NCBI RefSeq assembly: GCF_002715865.1
Contig: NZ_CP017696.1
Coordinates: 2,108,001-2,172,000 of the forward strand
Length of the DNA stretch: 64,000 bases
Direction: 5' to 3'
DNA from: Bifidobacterium asteroides DSM 20089
Lineage (GTDB): Bacteria; Actinomycetota; Actinomycetes; Actinomycetales; Bifidobacteriaceae
How positions within the stretch are numbered: the first letter of the stretch is position 1; every line of letters begins with the position of its first letter. A model generated the notes under the pieces. That model was not told the DNA's origin. It made no database searches and worked only from the letters and a program-made list of their open reading frames with translations. Below are positions 41,108 through 48,683 of this stretch, in pieces. Both the position numbers and the translations under genes were made by a program.

Positions 41108-42046
41108 ATGAAATATATGAATATTGGGGTCTCGGGTGTAAAAGCCTCCCGGGTGGCCCTGGGAGTCATGCGGATTAATACCAAGTCGTCCGAAGAGGCT
41201 GCCAAGATAGTGCAGAAGGCACTGGATGCGGGAATCGACTATTTCGATACGGCCGATTGCTACCATAACGGCGAGAGCAGCAGGGTGCTAGGTCGGGCCC
41301 TGAAGGATCTCGGCGTCGACAGGTCTAGTATTGGCATCCAGACCAAGGTCGGCATCTTCCGTAATCCTGACAACGATGAAATCACACGGTATGACTTTTC
41401 TGCCAAGCACCTGATTGCGGCTGTTGACCAGGAGCTCGAGAACCTCCATACGGACTACGTTGATTACCTGCTCCTGCACAGACCGGATACCTTGGTCGAG
41501 CTGGACCAGCTGGCGGAGGCCTTCAACACTATGCAGACTTCGGGGAAGGTTCGCCACTTCGGTGTCAGCAATGTCAATCCCATGCAGGTCGAGCTTCTTC
41601 AGAGCGGAGTCAGCCAGAGGCTGGATGTCAACCAGATTCAGTTCGGGCTGGGCCATACCGGCATGATTCAGCAGGAATTCCATGTCAATATGATTGACGG
41701 GCCCAGCCTGGACCATGACGGTGGGTTGATTGCCTACTCCCGACTGAGGCAGATGACCATCCAGGCATGGAGCCCCTTCCAGACTGGGTTCTTCGAGGGG
41801 GTCTTCATTGACAATCCCAAGTTCTCGGAGCTGAATGAATGTCTGGAGAAGGTGGCCGGGAAGTACGGCGTCAGCAAGAGTGCCATCGCTGTGGCTTGGA
41901 TTCTTCGTCATCCCGCCGGCATGCAGGTTTTGCTTGGGTCTATGACCCCTTCCCGTATTGCCGAGATGGCCGCCGGGGCCGATGTGGAACTTACCGCCCA
42001 GGAGTGGTACGACCTCTATCTGTCCACCGGGAATGACCTCCCTTAA
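41108..42046 (+). CDS. aldo/keto reductase (YdhF-like)
   Basis: An NADPH-dependent aldo/keto reductase of the YdhF-type subgroup. The catalytic tetrad is visible: YFDTADCY (Asp and Tyr), IQTKVGI (Lys) and LLLHRPD (His). VRHFGVSNV and a C-terminal cofactor loop complete the fold. 312 residues, usual length. AAGGAAG lies 7 bases before ATG 41108. It follows the surface protein by 46 bases, so cotranscription is possible but not functionally indicated. Confidence 0.85.
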   Translation: MKYMNIGVSGVKASRVALGVMRINTKSSEEAAKIVQKALDAGIDYFDTADCYHNGESSRVLGRALKDLGVDRSSIGIQTKVGIFRNPDNDEITRYDFSAKHLIAAVDQELENLHTDYVDYLLLHRPDTLVELDQLAEAFNTMQTSGKVRHFGVSNVNPMQVELLQSGVSQRLDVNQIQFGLGHTGMIQQEFHVNMIDGPSLDHDGGLIAYSRLRQMTIQAWSPFQTGFFEGVFIDNPKFSELNECLEKVAGKYGVSKSAIAVAWILRHPAGMQVLLGSMTPSRIAEMAAGADVELTAQEWYDLYLSTGNDLP

Positions 42047-42088
42047 GGCGATTTCGGCGGGTCAAGAGGTTCAGTATCAAGGTATTCC

Positions 42089-42340
42089 ATGCATTATTTC
42101 ACTCCCAAACGATGTTCCAGCACCTCGAAAATCATGTATCACGACAAGGCGAAGGCGTTGCGAGCTGCTGATCAAAGTCTGATGGAGCGGGGTGCCCGGC
42201 TCTGGGTGTACCGATGCCAGTATTGCGGTGCATGGCATCTGACCAGCCATGAGCCGGGTTCCTATGCCCGGGTGCCCTTCAACCAGCAGTTGAAACCGCA
42301 CTCGCGGAAGAAAGGGTATAAGCCCAGGCATGTGAAATGA
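42089..42340 (+). CDS. small protein with a zinc-ribbon-like motif
   Basis: An 83-residue basic protein. CQYCGAWHL looks like half of a zinc knuckle, and the tail HSRKKGYKPRHVK is strongly basic, so nucleic-acid binding is plausible. AAGG lies about 6 bases before ATG 42089. I do not recognise a family. It follows the aldo/keto reductase by 42 bases. Confidence 0.5.
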   Translation: MHYFTPKRCSSTSKIMYHDKAKALRAADQSLMERGARLWVYRCQYCGAWHLTSHEPGSYARVPFNQQLKPHSRKKGYKPRHVK

Positions 42341-42371
42341 GGGGACTTCTGGCCGCAATGGCGCTTGCAGG

Positions 42372-43217
42372 TCATCGACTCATATCGAAGCCTTGTGCCT
42401 GGATGGAGGGGAGCATGGGTTCATGGCCCTCTTTGGGGCTGCAGGATTTGTCGGCCATGATCTGACTAAAGGCCTTGCGAGGAGCGTCCATATGGCGCAG
42501 GTCCCGGTAGTAGAGCTTGACCGTTTCGTCGAAGTCCTTAAGGGCCCGGGCGGCCTCACCAGGCCTGTCGGACTGGCCATAGGAGTCGATGAATATCTGC
42601 GCGGGCCGGGGCATGCGGGGCTTCATGGGCGGATCCTGGTCAGGATGGCCAATGGCCAGACCCAGCACCGGGTAGACTAGGCGGGGCAGGTCAAGCAGGT
42701 CGATCAGTCCGTCTACGTCGTTGACGACGCTGCCCAGGATGACGGCTCCCAGGCCCAGCGAGTTGGCGGCTGTCTCCATGGCATGCAGAGCAAGAACGGC
42801 GTCGTTCTGGGATTGCAGGAAGGCATACCCTGTATTGAGTATAAACGAGTCCGTATCAATATCGACGCCTTCCTGTCGGGCCAGGTCAGCATTCCGGCGC
42901 TGGTCTGCGAGGAAGATGTATAGGAGGGGTGCCTGGGACACGTAACCTTGGTGCGCCATGTCGGCAATGGTCCGGGCTTTGTCGGAATCGGTGATGCGGA
43001 TGGCGGACCATTCATTGAAGTACCGACTAGTGGCGGCATGCTGGGCCGCCTCCTCCAGAATGGCTATCGTGTCAGGGTCTATTGCCTCATTGGTGAAGGC
43101 CCGGATGGTCCGGCGGTTAAGCAGGGTGCTGATGGTCTGGTTGGGGACGGTTCTCTCGGATTTGGCGGATTGATCGCTCTTCCCGGCATCAGCGGGGGTC
43201 TGAATTGAAGTAGTCAT
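42372..43217 (-). CDS. NADPH-dependent nitroreductase/FMN oxidoreductase (NfsA/FRP type)
   Basis: A flavin-dependent reductase of nitro or quinone compounds. STLLNRRTIRAFTNEAI is the FMN-phosphate binding start of the family; GLGAVILGSVVND and VLGLAIGHPDQDPPMKPRMP are the later FMN and NADPH-side motifs. About 281 residues from ATG 43217. No Shine-Dalgarno is clear before this ATG and the region may be leaderless. It points toward the small zinc-ribbon gene. Confidence 0.83.
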   Translation of the reverse strand: MTTSIQTPADAGKSDQSAKSERTVPNQTISTLLNRRTIRAFTNEAIDPDTIAILEEAAQHAATSRYFNEWSAIRITDSDKARTIADMAHQGYVSQAPLLYIFLADQRRNADLARQEGVDIDTDSFILNTGYAFLQSQNDAVLALHAMETAANSLGLGAVILGSVVNDVDGLIDLLDLPRLVYPVLGLAIGHPDQDPPMKPRMPRPAQIFIDSYGQSDRPGEAARALKDFDETVKLYYRDLRHMDAPRKAFSQIMADKSCSPKEGHEPMLPSIQAQGFDMSR

Positions 43218-43428
43218 GATGTCATTGTGACCATCGTAGGCAGCGAGACACAAGAACTGAGAAGATAATCTTGCTCTGAGAATAGTGACATATATCCAAT
43301 CGGGCAGAAGTATTCCAGGTGGATCTGCTCAGATTGGAGAGGTGATATGCCGAATTGTGGAAGCCAGTCCATGCGCTGCCTTCGTAAATACTCGGCGGGC
43401 AGGTTTGCGGCAGCTTGGTTGGAGTTGC

Positions 43429-43791
43429 CTACTTATGGCGCTTGTCGATCAGAGTCTGGGATCCGCGTTCGATCAGCCCTGAAGCCAGGGTTGTCACGGC
43501 CGCCGAAAGTACCGCAAAGAGCAACCCGGCCGTTGCGCTTTCTTGATCGCCCTCCTCGGTGTCCATGTCACCATTGCGCTTGCGTACCAGACTGCTCCAG
43601 AACGCTTGGAAGAGCTTGCCGGCCAGCAACCCTGCGATGCTGGGAAGAGCGAACTTCAGCAACTTGTCCATAAGAGTCTCCTGATCAGATTCGGTTAAAG
43701 AACGCATCTGGCTCACCTTTTCATCTATACGGCTGAATGCGCCGACCAGTTGATCGGCCTGATTGTTCGGTTCTCGTTTTGCCATGTCCAT
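43429..43791 (-). CDS. DUF4235 family membrane protein
   Basis: A 120-residue protein of the actinobacterial DUF4235 type: LLAGKLFQAFWSSL is the characteristic glycine/Trp segment, followed by a second hydrophobic helix (FAVLSAAVTTLASGLI) and a basic tail. Two transmembrane helices are expected. ATG 43791 or ATG 43785 could start translation. It is divergent from the histidine phosphatase gene, 58 bases apart. Confidence 0.7.
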   Translation of the reverse strand: MDMAKREPNNQADQLVGAFSRIDEKVSQMRSLTESDQETLMDKLLKFALPSIAGLLAGKLFQAFWSSLVRKRNGDMDTEEGDQESATAGLLFAVLSAAVTTLASGLIERGSQTLIDKRHK

Positions 43792-43849
43792 ATGGCCATT
43801 ATTCCACGCTTCCGGGCCTTAATACCGCTCACTTGTGCATGATAAAATC

Positions 43850-44557
43850 ATGGCCATGGTACTTGCAGCGTTTGCATCAGGCAAGGATGCCCTTGACAAT
43901 GGATATGCCGTACTTCTGCGCCACGGGCAGACCGCATGGAGCGAAACGGGTCAGTACACCGGCAGGACGAATCTACCCCTGACAGCTGAAGGCAGGAACC
44001 AAGCAAAGGCAGCAGGCGAGCGTTTGGCAAGTGCTTTTCCAGAAGGATTCGATCCTGGATTTATTTTTTCCAGTCCCCTGCAGAGAGCCCGGGAAACCGC
44101 TCAGCTGGCTGGATTTAATCGGCTTACTGATATGCCTGAAATTATGGAGTGGGATTATGGCCGCGCTGAAGGGTGCCGACCAGCGCAGGTAAGTACTGAA
44201 ATGAGGAAGGACTGGCGTCTTTGGGTCGACGGCCCCCAGGCCTTGCGTCGCTTCCCGGTCAAAGACTGGGAGACTGAACTGCCCTCTGGCGAGCGTATCA
44301 AAGTCCATGTCACGGAGGGGGAAACTCTCAATCAAGTGGCCCGACGCACACGCAAGGTTGTTGATCGGATCGAACCTGTTATCCGTGCCGGTGGGCACGT
44401 TCTTCTGGTCGCCCATGCACATGTTTTGCGCATTCTGGTTACCCAGTGGCTGGATCTGGAACCGAACAAGGCCCAGCTTTTGCGCATGGATACAGCTCAC
44501 TATGGTGTTCTAAGCATCTACCAGAATCAGCGTGTCCTCAAGCAATGGAATGTCTGA
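43850..44557 (+). CDS. histidine phosphatase superfamily protein (phosphoglycerate mutase-like)
   Basis: A phosphohistidine-enzyme phosphatase, with VLLRHGQTAWSETGQYTGRT as the RHG motif holding the catalytic histidine, SSPLQRARETAQ as the downstream arginine-rich motif, and VLLVAHAHVLR as the second histidine. About 235 residues. It starts at ATG 43850 by my choice; GTG 43835 is upstream in frame and no clear ribosome site decides. The substrate is probably a small phosphate ester, unlike the larger true phosphoglycerate mutases. Confidence 0.8.
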   Translation: MAMVLAAFASGKDALDNGYAVLLRHGQTAWSETGQYTGRTNLPLTAEGRNQAKAAGERLASAFPEGFDPGFIFSSPLQRARETAQLAGFNRLTDMPEIMEWDYGRAEGCRPAQVSTEMRKDWRLWVDGPQALRRFPVKDWETELPSGERIKVHVTEGETLNQVARRTRKVVDRIEPVIRAGGHVLLVAHAHVLRILVTQWLDLEPNKAQLLRMDTAHYGVLSIYQNQRVLKQWNV

Positions 44558-44776
44558 GTCGAATGTTCAAGAGCTACTTGCTGCGCTTGAATCCTCTTTG
44601 GTGCATGAACTGATATGGCTCGGAACCTCTTGGGGGAGCTATTTTGGTGCATCAATCGCTGGCACTGTTGCTTGAATCTTAAGCGTCTTGGTGATGCAAG
44701 AAGTTCACTGTAACTTCCGTATTTGCTTCTCAATCGCAAATACCAGCATCTGATTCATATGACCTATAGTCTGCTG

Positions 44777-44793
44777 TATTTGCAAACGTTATA
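44777..44793 (+). promoter_or_regulatory. LacI-type operator 1 of the permease operon
   Basis: TATTTGCAAACGTTATA carries the GCAAACGTT core seen in other sites of the locus and overlaps a TATAAT -10 sequence, a position suited to repression. Confidence 0.6.
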
Positions 44794-44856
44794 CTATAAT
44801 TGCTATTTTATATCCGGCATCGGGTCAACTTTCTAATTAATAAGCGGATTTACAAA

Positions 44857-44870
44857 ATGCCATCGTTTGC
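44857..44870 (+). promoter_or_regulatory. LacI-type operator 2 of the permease operon
   Basis: ATGCCATCGTTTGC is a weaker copy of the same palindromic pattern, 77 bases after operator 1. Confidence 0.45.
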
Positions 44871-45254
44871 TTTTTCGGTATTTTCATGCATAATTAAATT
44901 GATGATGCGAAAGGGTGCCAGACAGGTTCAGACACCTGTTTAGCTGCTCCAAAAAGAAAGGTCTGATATGTAGGTAGTCGGATTCACGGATTATAGGATT
45001 CTGGCGGATGCGTATGTTCATTGGAATATGCTGGTCTAGGCTGCCGGTTTTCGTATCCAGATGACAATATCAGTATCGAAGAAGTATTGAAAATTGTGTG
45101 CACGGGGGTTCACGCGACTTTTGATTCTTGCTAATCACCCTGTGCTGTCTTTGAAGATATATTCCCTGGCAGTTGGGATTTGTTGGCTTCAGTCAGCAGT
45201 ACTTGGACGATTTAGAGACGCTGATTCATATCTCAATGAGGAGTATGGCTAAGA

Positions 45255-46109
45255 ATGATTTCAATGGCCGGGAAAGCAGTCAAGAGGTGGTGGGCGTTAT
45301 TCGCCTTGCCGACTTTTATAGCTTTCATCATAGGTTTTATAGTTCCATTCCTGATGGGAGTGTATTTAAGCTTTACCAGGTTCAGCACCGTAACCGATTC
45401 CCAGTGGGTGGGTCTGAGCAACTATGCAGCAGTCTTCAGTGACCCTGACTTTATTCATGCGCTTTGGTATACGGTGCTTTTTACCATTGTCACAACGGTT
45501 GTCGTGAATATCGCTTCTTTTGCGATTGCCTATATGCTGACGCGCGGAATTAAAGGATCCAACCTGTTCAGGTCGGTTTTTTTCATGCCTAATCTGATTG
45601 GTGGCATCGTTCTGGGCTACATTTGGCTTCTCTTGCTTAACGGAGTTCTGCAGATGTGGGGGAAGTCGATCACCTTCTCCGGAACATATGGATTCTGGGG
45701 GATGGTACTTCTTGTTTGCTGGCAGCAAATCGGCTATATGATGATTATCTACATTGCCGGCATACAGGCTTTGCCTGGCGATTTAATCGAGGCGGCCGCC
45801 GTTGATGGCGCCAACAGATGGCAGACCCTTTCCAAGGTCGTTATCCCCTTGATGATGCCGTCCATTACCGTTTGCACTTTTTTGACAGTCACCAATGGTT
45901 TCAAGATGTTCGATCAGAATCTGGCACTGACTAATGGCGCCCCATCAAATAGTTCTGAGTTGCTTGCGTTGAACATTTACAGGACCTTCTATGGCCGTGC
46001 AGGCTTTGAAGGCATCGGGCAGGCAAAGGCAGTGGTCTTCTTCGTGATTGTGGCAGTCATTGCATTGGTGCAAAACAAGATCACGACCAGCCGGGAGGTA
46101 GAGGCATGA
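45255..46109 (+). CDS. sugar ABC transporter permease (MalF-type)
   Basis: Membrane subunit of a carbohydrate ABC importer. About six hydrophobic segments are present, with the cytoplasmic EAA loop (EAAAVDGANRWQTLSKVVIP near residues 178-197) that docks on the ATPase. 284 residues, short for MalF because the large periplasmic loop is absent, as is usual in Gram-positives. GAGGAG lies upstream of ATG 45255. Its stop overlaps the next permease start by four bases (ATGA), so the two are translationally coupled. Confidence 0.87.
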   Translation: MISMAGKAVKRWWALFALPTFIAFIIGFIVPFLMGVYLSFTRFSTVTDSQWVGLSNYAAVFSDPDFIHALWYTVLFTIVTTVVVNIASFAIAYMLTRGIKGSNLFRSVFFMPNLIGGIVLGYIWLLLLNGVLQMWGKSITFSGTYGFWGMVLLVCWQQIGYMMIIYIAGIQALPGDLIEAAAVDGANRWQTLSKVVIPLMMPSITVCTFLTVTNGFKMFDQNLALTNGAPSNSSELLALNIYRTFYGRAGFEGIGQAKAVVFFVIVAVIALVQNKITTSREVEA

Positions 46110-46942
46110 ACGCACAGAGAAAGCATAATTTGTTATGGACCCTCCTGTTTGCCGCCATTTCGTTGGTCTGGATCTTCCCCATTGTTCTTGTGTTTATCAA
46201 TTCCTTTAAGCAAAAAGCCTATATCTCTAGGAATGCTTTTTCCATACCCAAGGGCAAAGCTTTTGTCGGTTTGGAGAATTATCGTACAGGAATTGAGCAG
46301 ACCAACTTATTTGTGAGTTTCGGCTGGACCATTGTGGTCACTGTGGGTGCTGTCTTACTGATTCTTGTTTGTACCTCAATGTGTGCCTGGTGGATTGTCC
46401 GAGTGAACAACTGGACGGCTAAAACGCTGTATACCCTGTTTCTGCTGAACATGATCGTACCGTTCCAAATGGTGATGTTCACACTCTCCAAACTGGCTGA
46501 CATGCTCGGGTTCAATACGCCTTGGGGATTGTGGTTCATATATTTGGGATTTGGCGCAGGCTTGGCTGTCTTCATGTTTACGGGAGTGGTAAAAGGGATT
46601 CCCAAGGAGCTTGAAGAGTCGGCCATGATCGATGGTGCCAGCGTTCCGAGGATATTCTTCAGTATCGTTGTCCCGATAATGAGACCATCCATAATTTCGG
46701 TTGCCATCCTTGAGGCCATGTGGATTTGGAATGATTTCCTTCTTCCGTATCTGACTCTTAACATAAGCAAATACAAGACGATGAGTATTGCCATCCAATA
46801 CCTCAGAGGCGGCTATGGCAGTGTGGACATGGGCGCTATGATGGCCTGCCTGGTCTTGGCCATCATTCCAATCCTTCTCTTCTATTTGCTCTGTCAGAAG
46901 TACATCATTAAGGGCGTTTTAGCTGGTGCAGTAAAGGGCTGA
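46106..46942 (+). CDS. sugar ABC transporter permease (MalG-type)
   Basis: Second membrane subunit of the importer: 278 residues, six hydrophobic segments and the EAA loop ELEESAMIDGASVPRIFFSI. GGAGG lies about 8 bases before the ATG, inside the upstream gene. No ATPase subunit (MsmK/MalK) is encoded in the locus, so a shared ATPase elsewhere in the genome probably powers it, as is common in bifidobacteria. Confidence 0.87.
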   Translation: MNAQRKHNLLWTLLFAAISLVWIFPIVLVFINSFKQKAYISRNAFSIPKGKAFVGLENYRTGIEQTNLFVSFGWTIVVTVGAVLLILVCTSMCAWWIVRVNNWTAKTLYTLFLLNMIVPFQMVMFTLSKLADMLGFNTPWGLWFIYLGFGAGLAVFMFTGVVKGIPKELEESAMIDGASVPRIFFSIVVPIMRPSIISVAILEAMWIWNDFLLPYLTLNISKYKTMSIAIQYLRGGYGSVDMGAMMACLVLAIIPILLFYLLCQKYIIKGVLAGAVKG

Positions 46943-46951
46943 CTCCTCAGA

Positions 46952-46993
46952 AAGCCAGTCTTTGCTTCCCTGTTGTATCTGCAGGGCTGGCTT
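46952..46993 (+). promoter_or_regulatory. hairpin between permease and binding-protein genes
   Basis: AAGCCAG pairs with CTGGCTT and an inner CCCTG with CAGGG, forming a two-part stem. Such hairpins in transporter operons often give partial termination or mRNA protection, so the binding protein is made in excess. That role is inferred. Confidence 0.4.
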
Positions 46994-47115
46994 GGTCGCA
47001 GTTCTCCGATCGGGGGAAGAGTACCGCGAAGACCCTTATATTCCTGCGTGCTGCTGAAACTGTAACGAAAACCAAGTCGTACCAGCGACTGAAAAAGAAA
47101 AAGATAGGAAAGAAA

Positions 47116-48456
47116 ATGCAAAAAGTTCGGCAAATCATCATCACTGCCGTCGCCGCATCCTTATGCGTAGGAATGACGACCGCATGCGGCTCCGGCGGTG
47201 GAACATCAGATAAAAATGCAGATGGCAAGGTCTATTACCTGAATAAGAAACCAGAACATGCCAAGTACTGGGAGAAACTTGCCAAGCAGTTCCAGAAGGA
47301 AACAGGCATCGAGACGAAAATTACGACGAGCCCCAATTACGATGAGACGCTTCGATCAGAGATAGCCAAGAGTGATGCCCCGACTATGTTCCAGGTGGAC
47401 GGCCCGCCCAATCTTGAACAGTGGAAAAAGTACGGTACCGATCTTTCCGACACCCAGGGGTACAAAGAGCTTACTGATAGCAAGTTGGCTCTGAAAGCTG
47501 ATGACAAGCCAGTGGCACTTCCCTTTGCCATCGATGCCTATGGCCTGATTTACAATAAGGCAATTCTGAACAAGTACTTCAAGTCATCGTGGGCGAGCGT
47601 AAAGTCTCTGTCCAAACTTAACAATTTTGAAGCGCTAAAGACCGTCGCCGACGAGGTTCAGGAGCATAAGGATGACCTTGGCGTCAAGGGAGCCTTTACT
47701 TCAGCAGGCATGGACGATACATCGGGATACAGATTTAATTATCATCTGCCCAGTGGTCCTCTTTTCTATGAGTACAAAGACAACAACTGGGATATGAACA
47801 CGACCGTTCCTGCGGTGAAAGGAACCTACGCACCGAATATGAAGAAGATCTGGGATCTGTACATTCATGATTCGACCGTTCCCGTGTCGGCCATTTCGGG
47901 TAAATCCATGTCAGACGCCACTTCTGAGTTTGCTCTTGGAGAGGCATTATTCCTTCAGAGTGGCACCTGGTCCTATACCGACATCTCTGGCCAGAGCGTC
48001 GAGGATTCAGATATCGGTGTTTTACCTATCTATCTTGATGTTAAAGGAGAAGAAGATCAGGGTCTGAATACTGTTACCAGCAATTATTGGGTTGTGAACT
48101 CCAAGGCTCCCAAAGCCAACCAAAAAGCAACTAAGAAATTCATTGATTGGCTGATTACCTCTGACGCCGCCAGGGCTTCCATTTCGCAGGACATGGGCTT
48201 CCTCACGCCTTTCAAGACGTTCTCTGGCAAGAAGTACGCTCCCAAGAACCCGATTTATACCGAATATACGAAGCTGAAAAAGGAAGGAAAATACGACGTG
48301 TATGGTGTCTGTGCAGTGACGCCTTCCCATCAATGGCAGAAGGATCTGGGAAACGCGATGCTGAACTATGCACAAGGAACAGGTGACTGGGATGCCGTTC
48401 AAAAGGTGTTCAGCGACAATTGGGCCAAGGAATATAACCTGGTTTACAAGCAGTAA
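47116..48456 (+). CDS. sugar ABC transporter extracellular solute-binding lipoprotein
   Basis: Binding protein of the same importer. A lipoprotein signal (MQKVRQIIITAVAASLCVGM) ends in the lipobox TTAC with Cys24, followed by a GSGGGTS linker. The rest is a family 1 sugar-binding fold of about 420 residues (AKQFQKETGIETK near the start, DAPTMFQVDGPPN, ALPFAIDAYGLIYN). AGGAAAG precedes ATG 47116. The sugar is not determined by sequence; the alpha-glucosidases around it suggest maltose or isomaltose-type oligosaccharides. Confidence 0.87.
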   Translation: MQKVRQIIITAVAASLCVGMTTACGSGGGTSDKNADGKVYYLNKKPEHAKYWEKLAKQFQKETGIETKITTSPNYDETLRSEIAKSDAPTMFQVDGPPNLEQWKKYGTDLSDTQGYKELTDSKLALKADDKPVALPFAIDAYGLIYNKAILNKYFKSSWASVKSLSKLNNFEALKTVADEVQEHKDDLGVKGAFTSAGMDDTSGYRFNYHLPSGPLFYEYKDNNWDMNTTVPAVKGTYAPNMKKIWDLYIHDSTVPVSAISGKSMSDATSEFALGEALFLQSGTWSYTDISGQSVEDSDIGVLPIYLDVKGEEDQGLNTVTSNYWVVNSKAPKANQKATKKFIDWLITSDAARASISQDMGFLTPFKTFSGKKYAPKNPIYTEYTKLKKEGKYDVYGVCAVTPSHQWQKDLGNAMLNYAQGTGDWDAVQKVFSDNWAKEYNLVYKQ

Positions 48457-48622
48457 GGCATGAAAAAAAGACGGTGCTGCGTAAAACCTTACCGGGCTGC
48501 GTAGCACCATTGAGCCTGTCTGTGCGTCCCTAGTCTTCTTCAGTGGTATGGTCAGCTGCCAATTATGGCTGGTCGTGCAGTTCGGCTAGTGCGTGGTTAA
48601 AATCTGACAGGCGAGGATTTTA

Positions 48623-48659
48623 AACGGTGCCTGCCCAATCAGTTTGGGCAGGCACCGTT
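48623..48659. terminator. bidirectional terminator between binding-protein gene and GH31 gene
   Basis: A perfect 16-bp stem (48623-48638 against 48644-48659) with a 5-base loop separates two convergent genes. GTTTATAT follows on the plus strand and TTTAAAAT on the minus strand. Confidence 0.85.
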
Positions 48660-48683
48660 CGTTTATATAGGTTTGGATGATGA

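Larger units (their letters stand above)
44558..45254 (+). promoter_or_regulatory. AT-rich control region of the alpha-glucoside ABC operon with two LacI-type sites
   Basis: A 697-base region without a recognised gene before the permease operon. It contains a palindromic site TATTTGCAAACGTTATA (44777-44793) overlapping a TATAAT at 44795-44800, and a second site with ATGCCATCGTTTGC (44857-44870). Base composition is much more AT-rich than the surrounding genes. Confidence 0.6.

Noticed and set aside
48467-48512. Weak hairpin right after the binding-protein gene
   Set aside because: Only a 6-bp stem; the strong terminator at 48623-48659 explains termination better.
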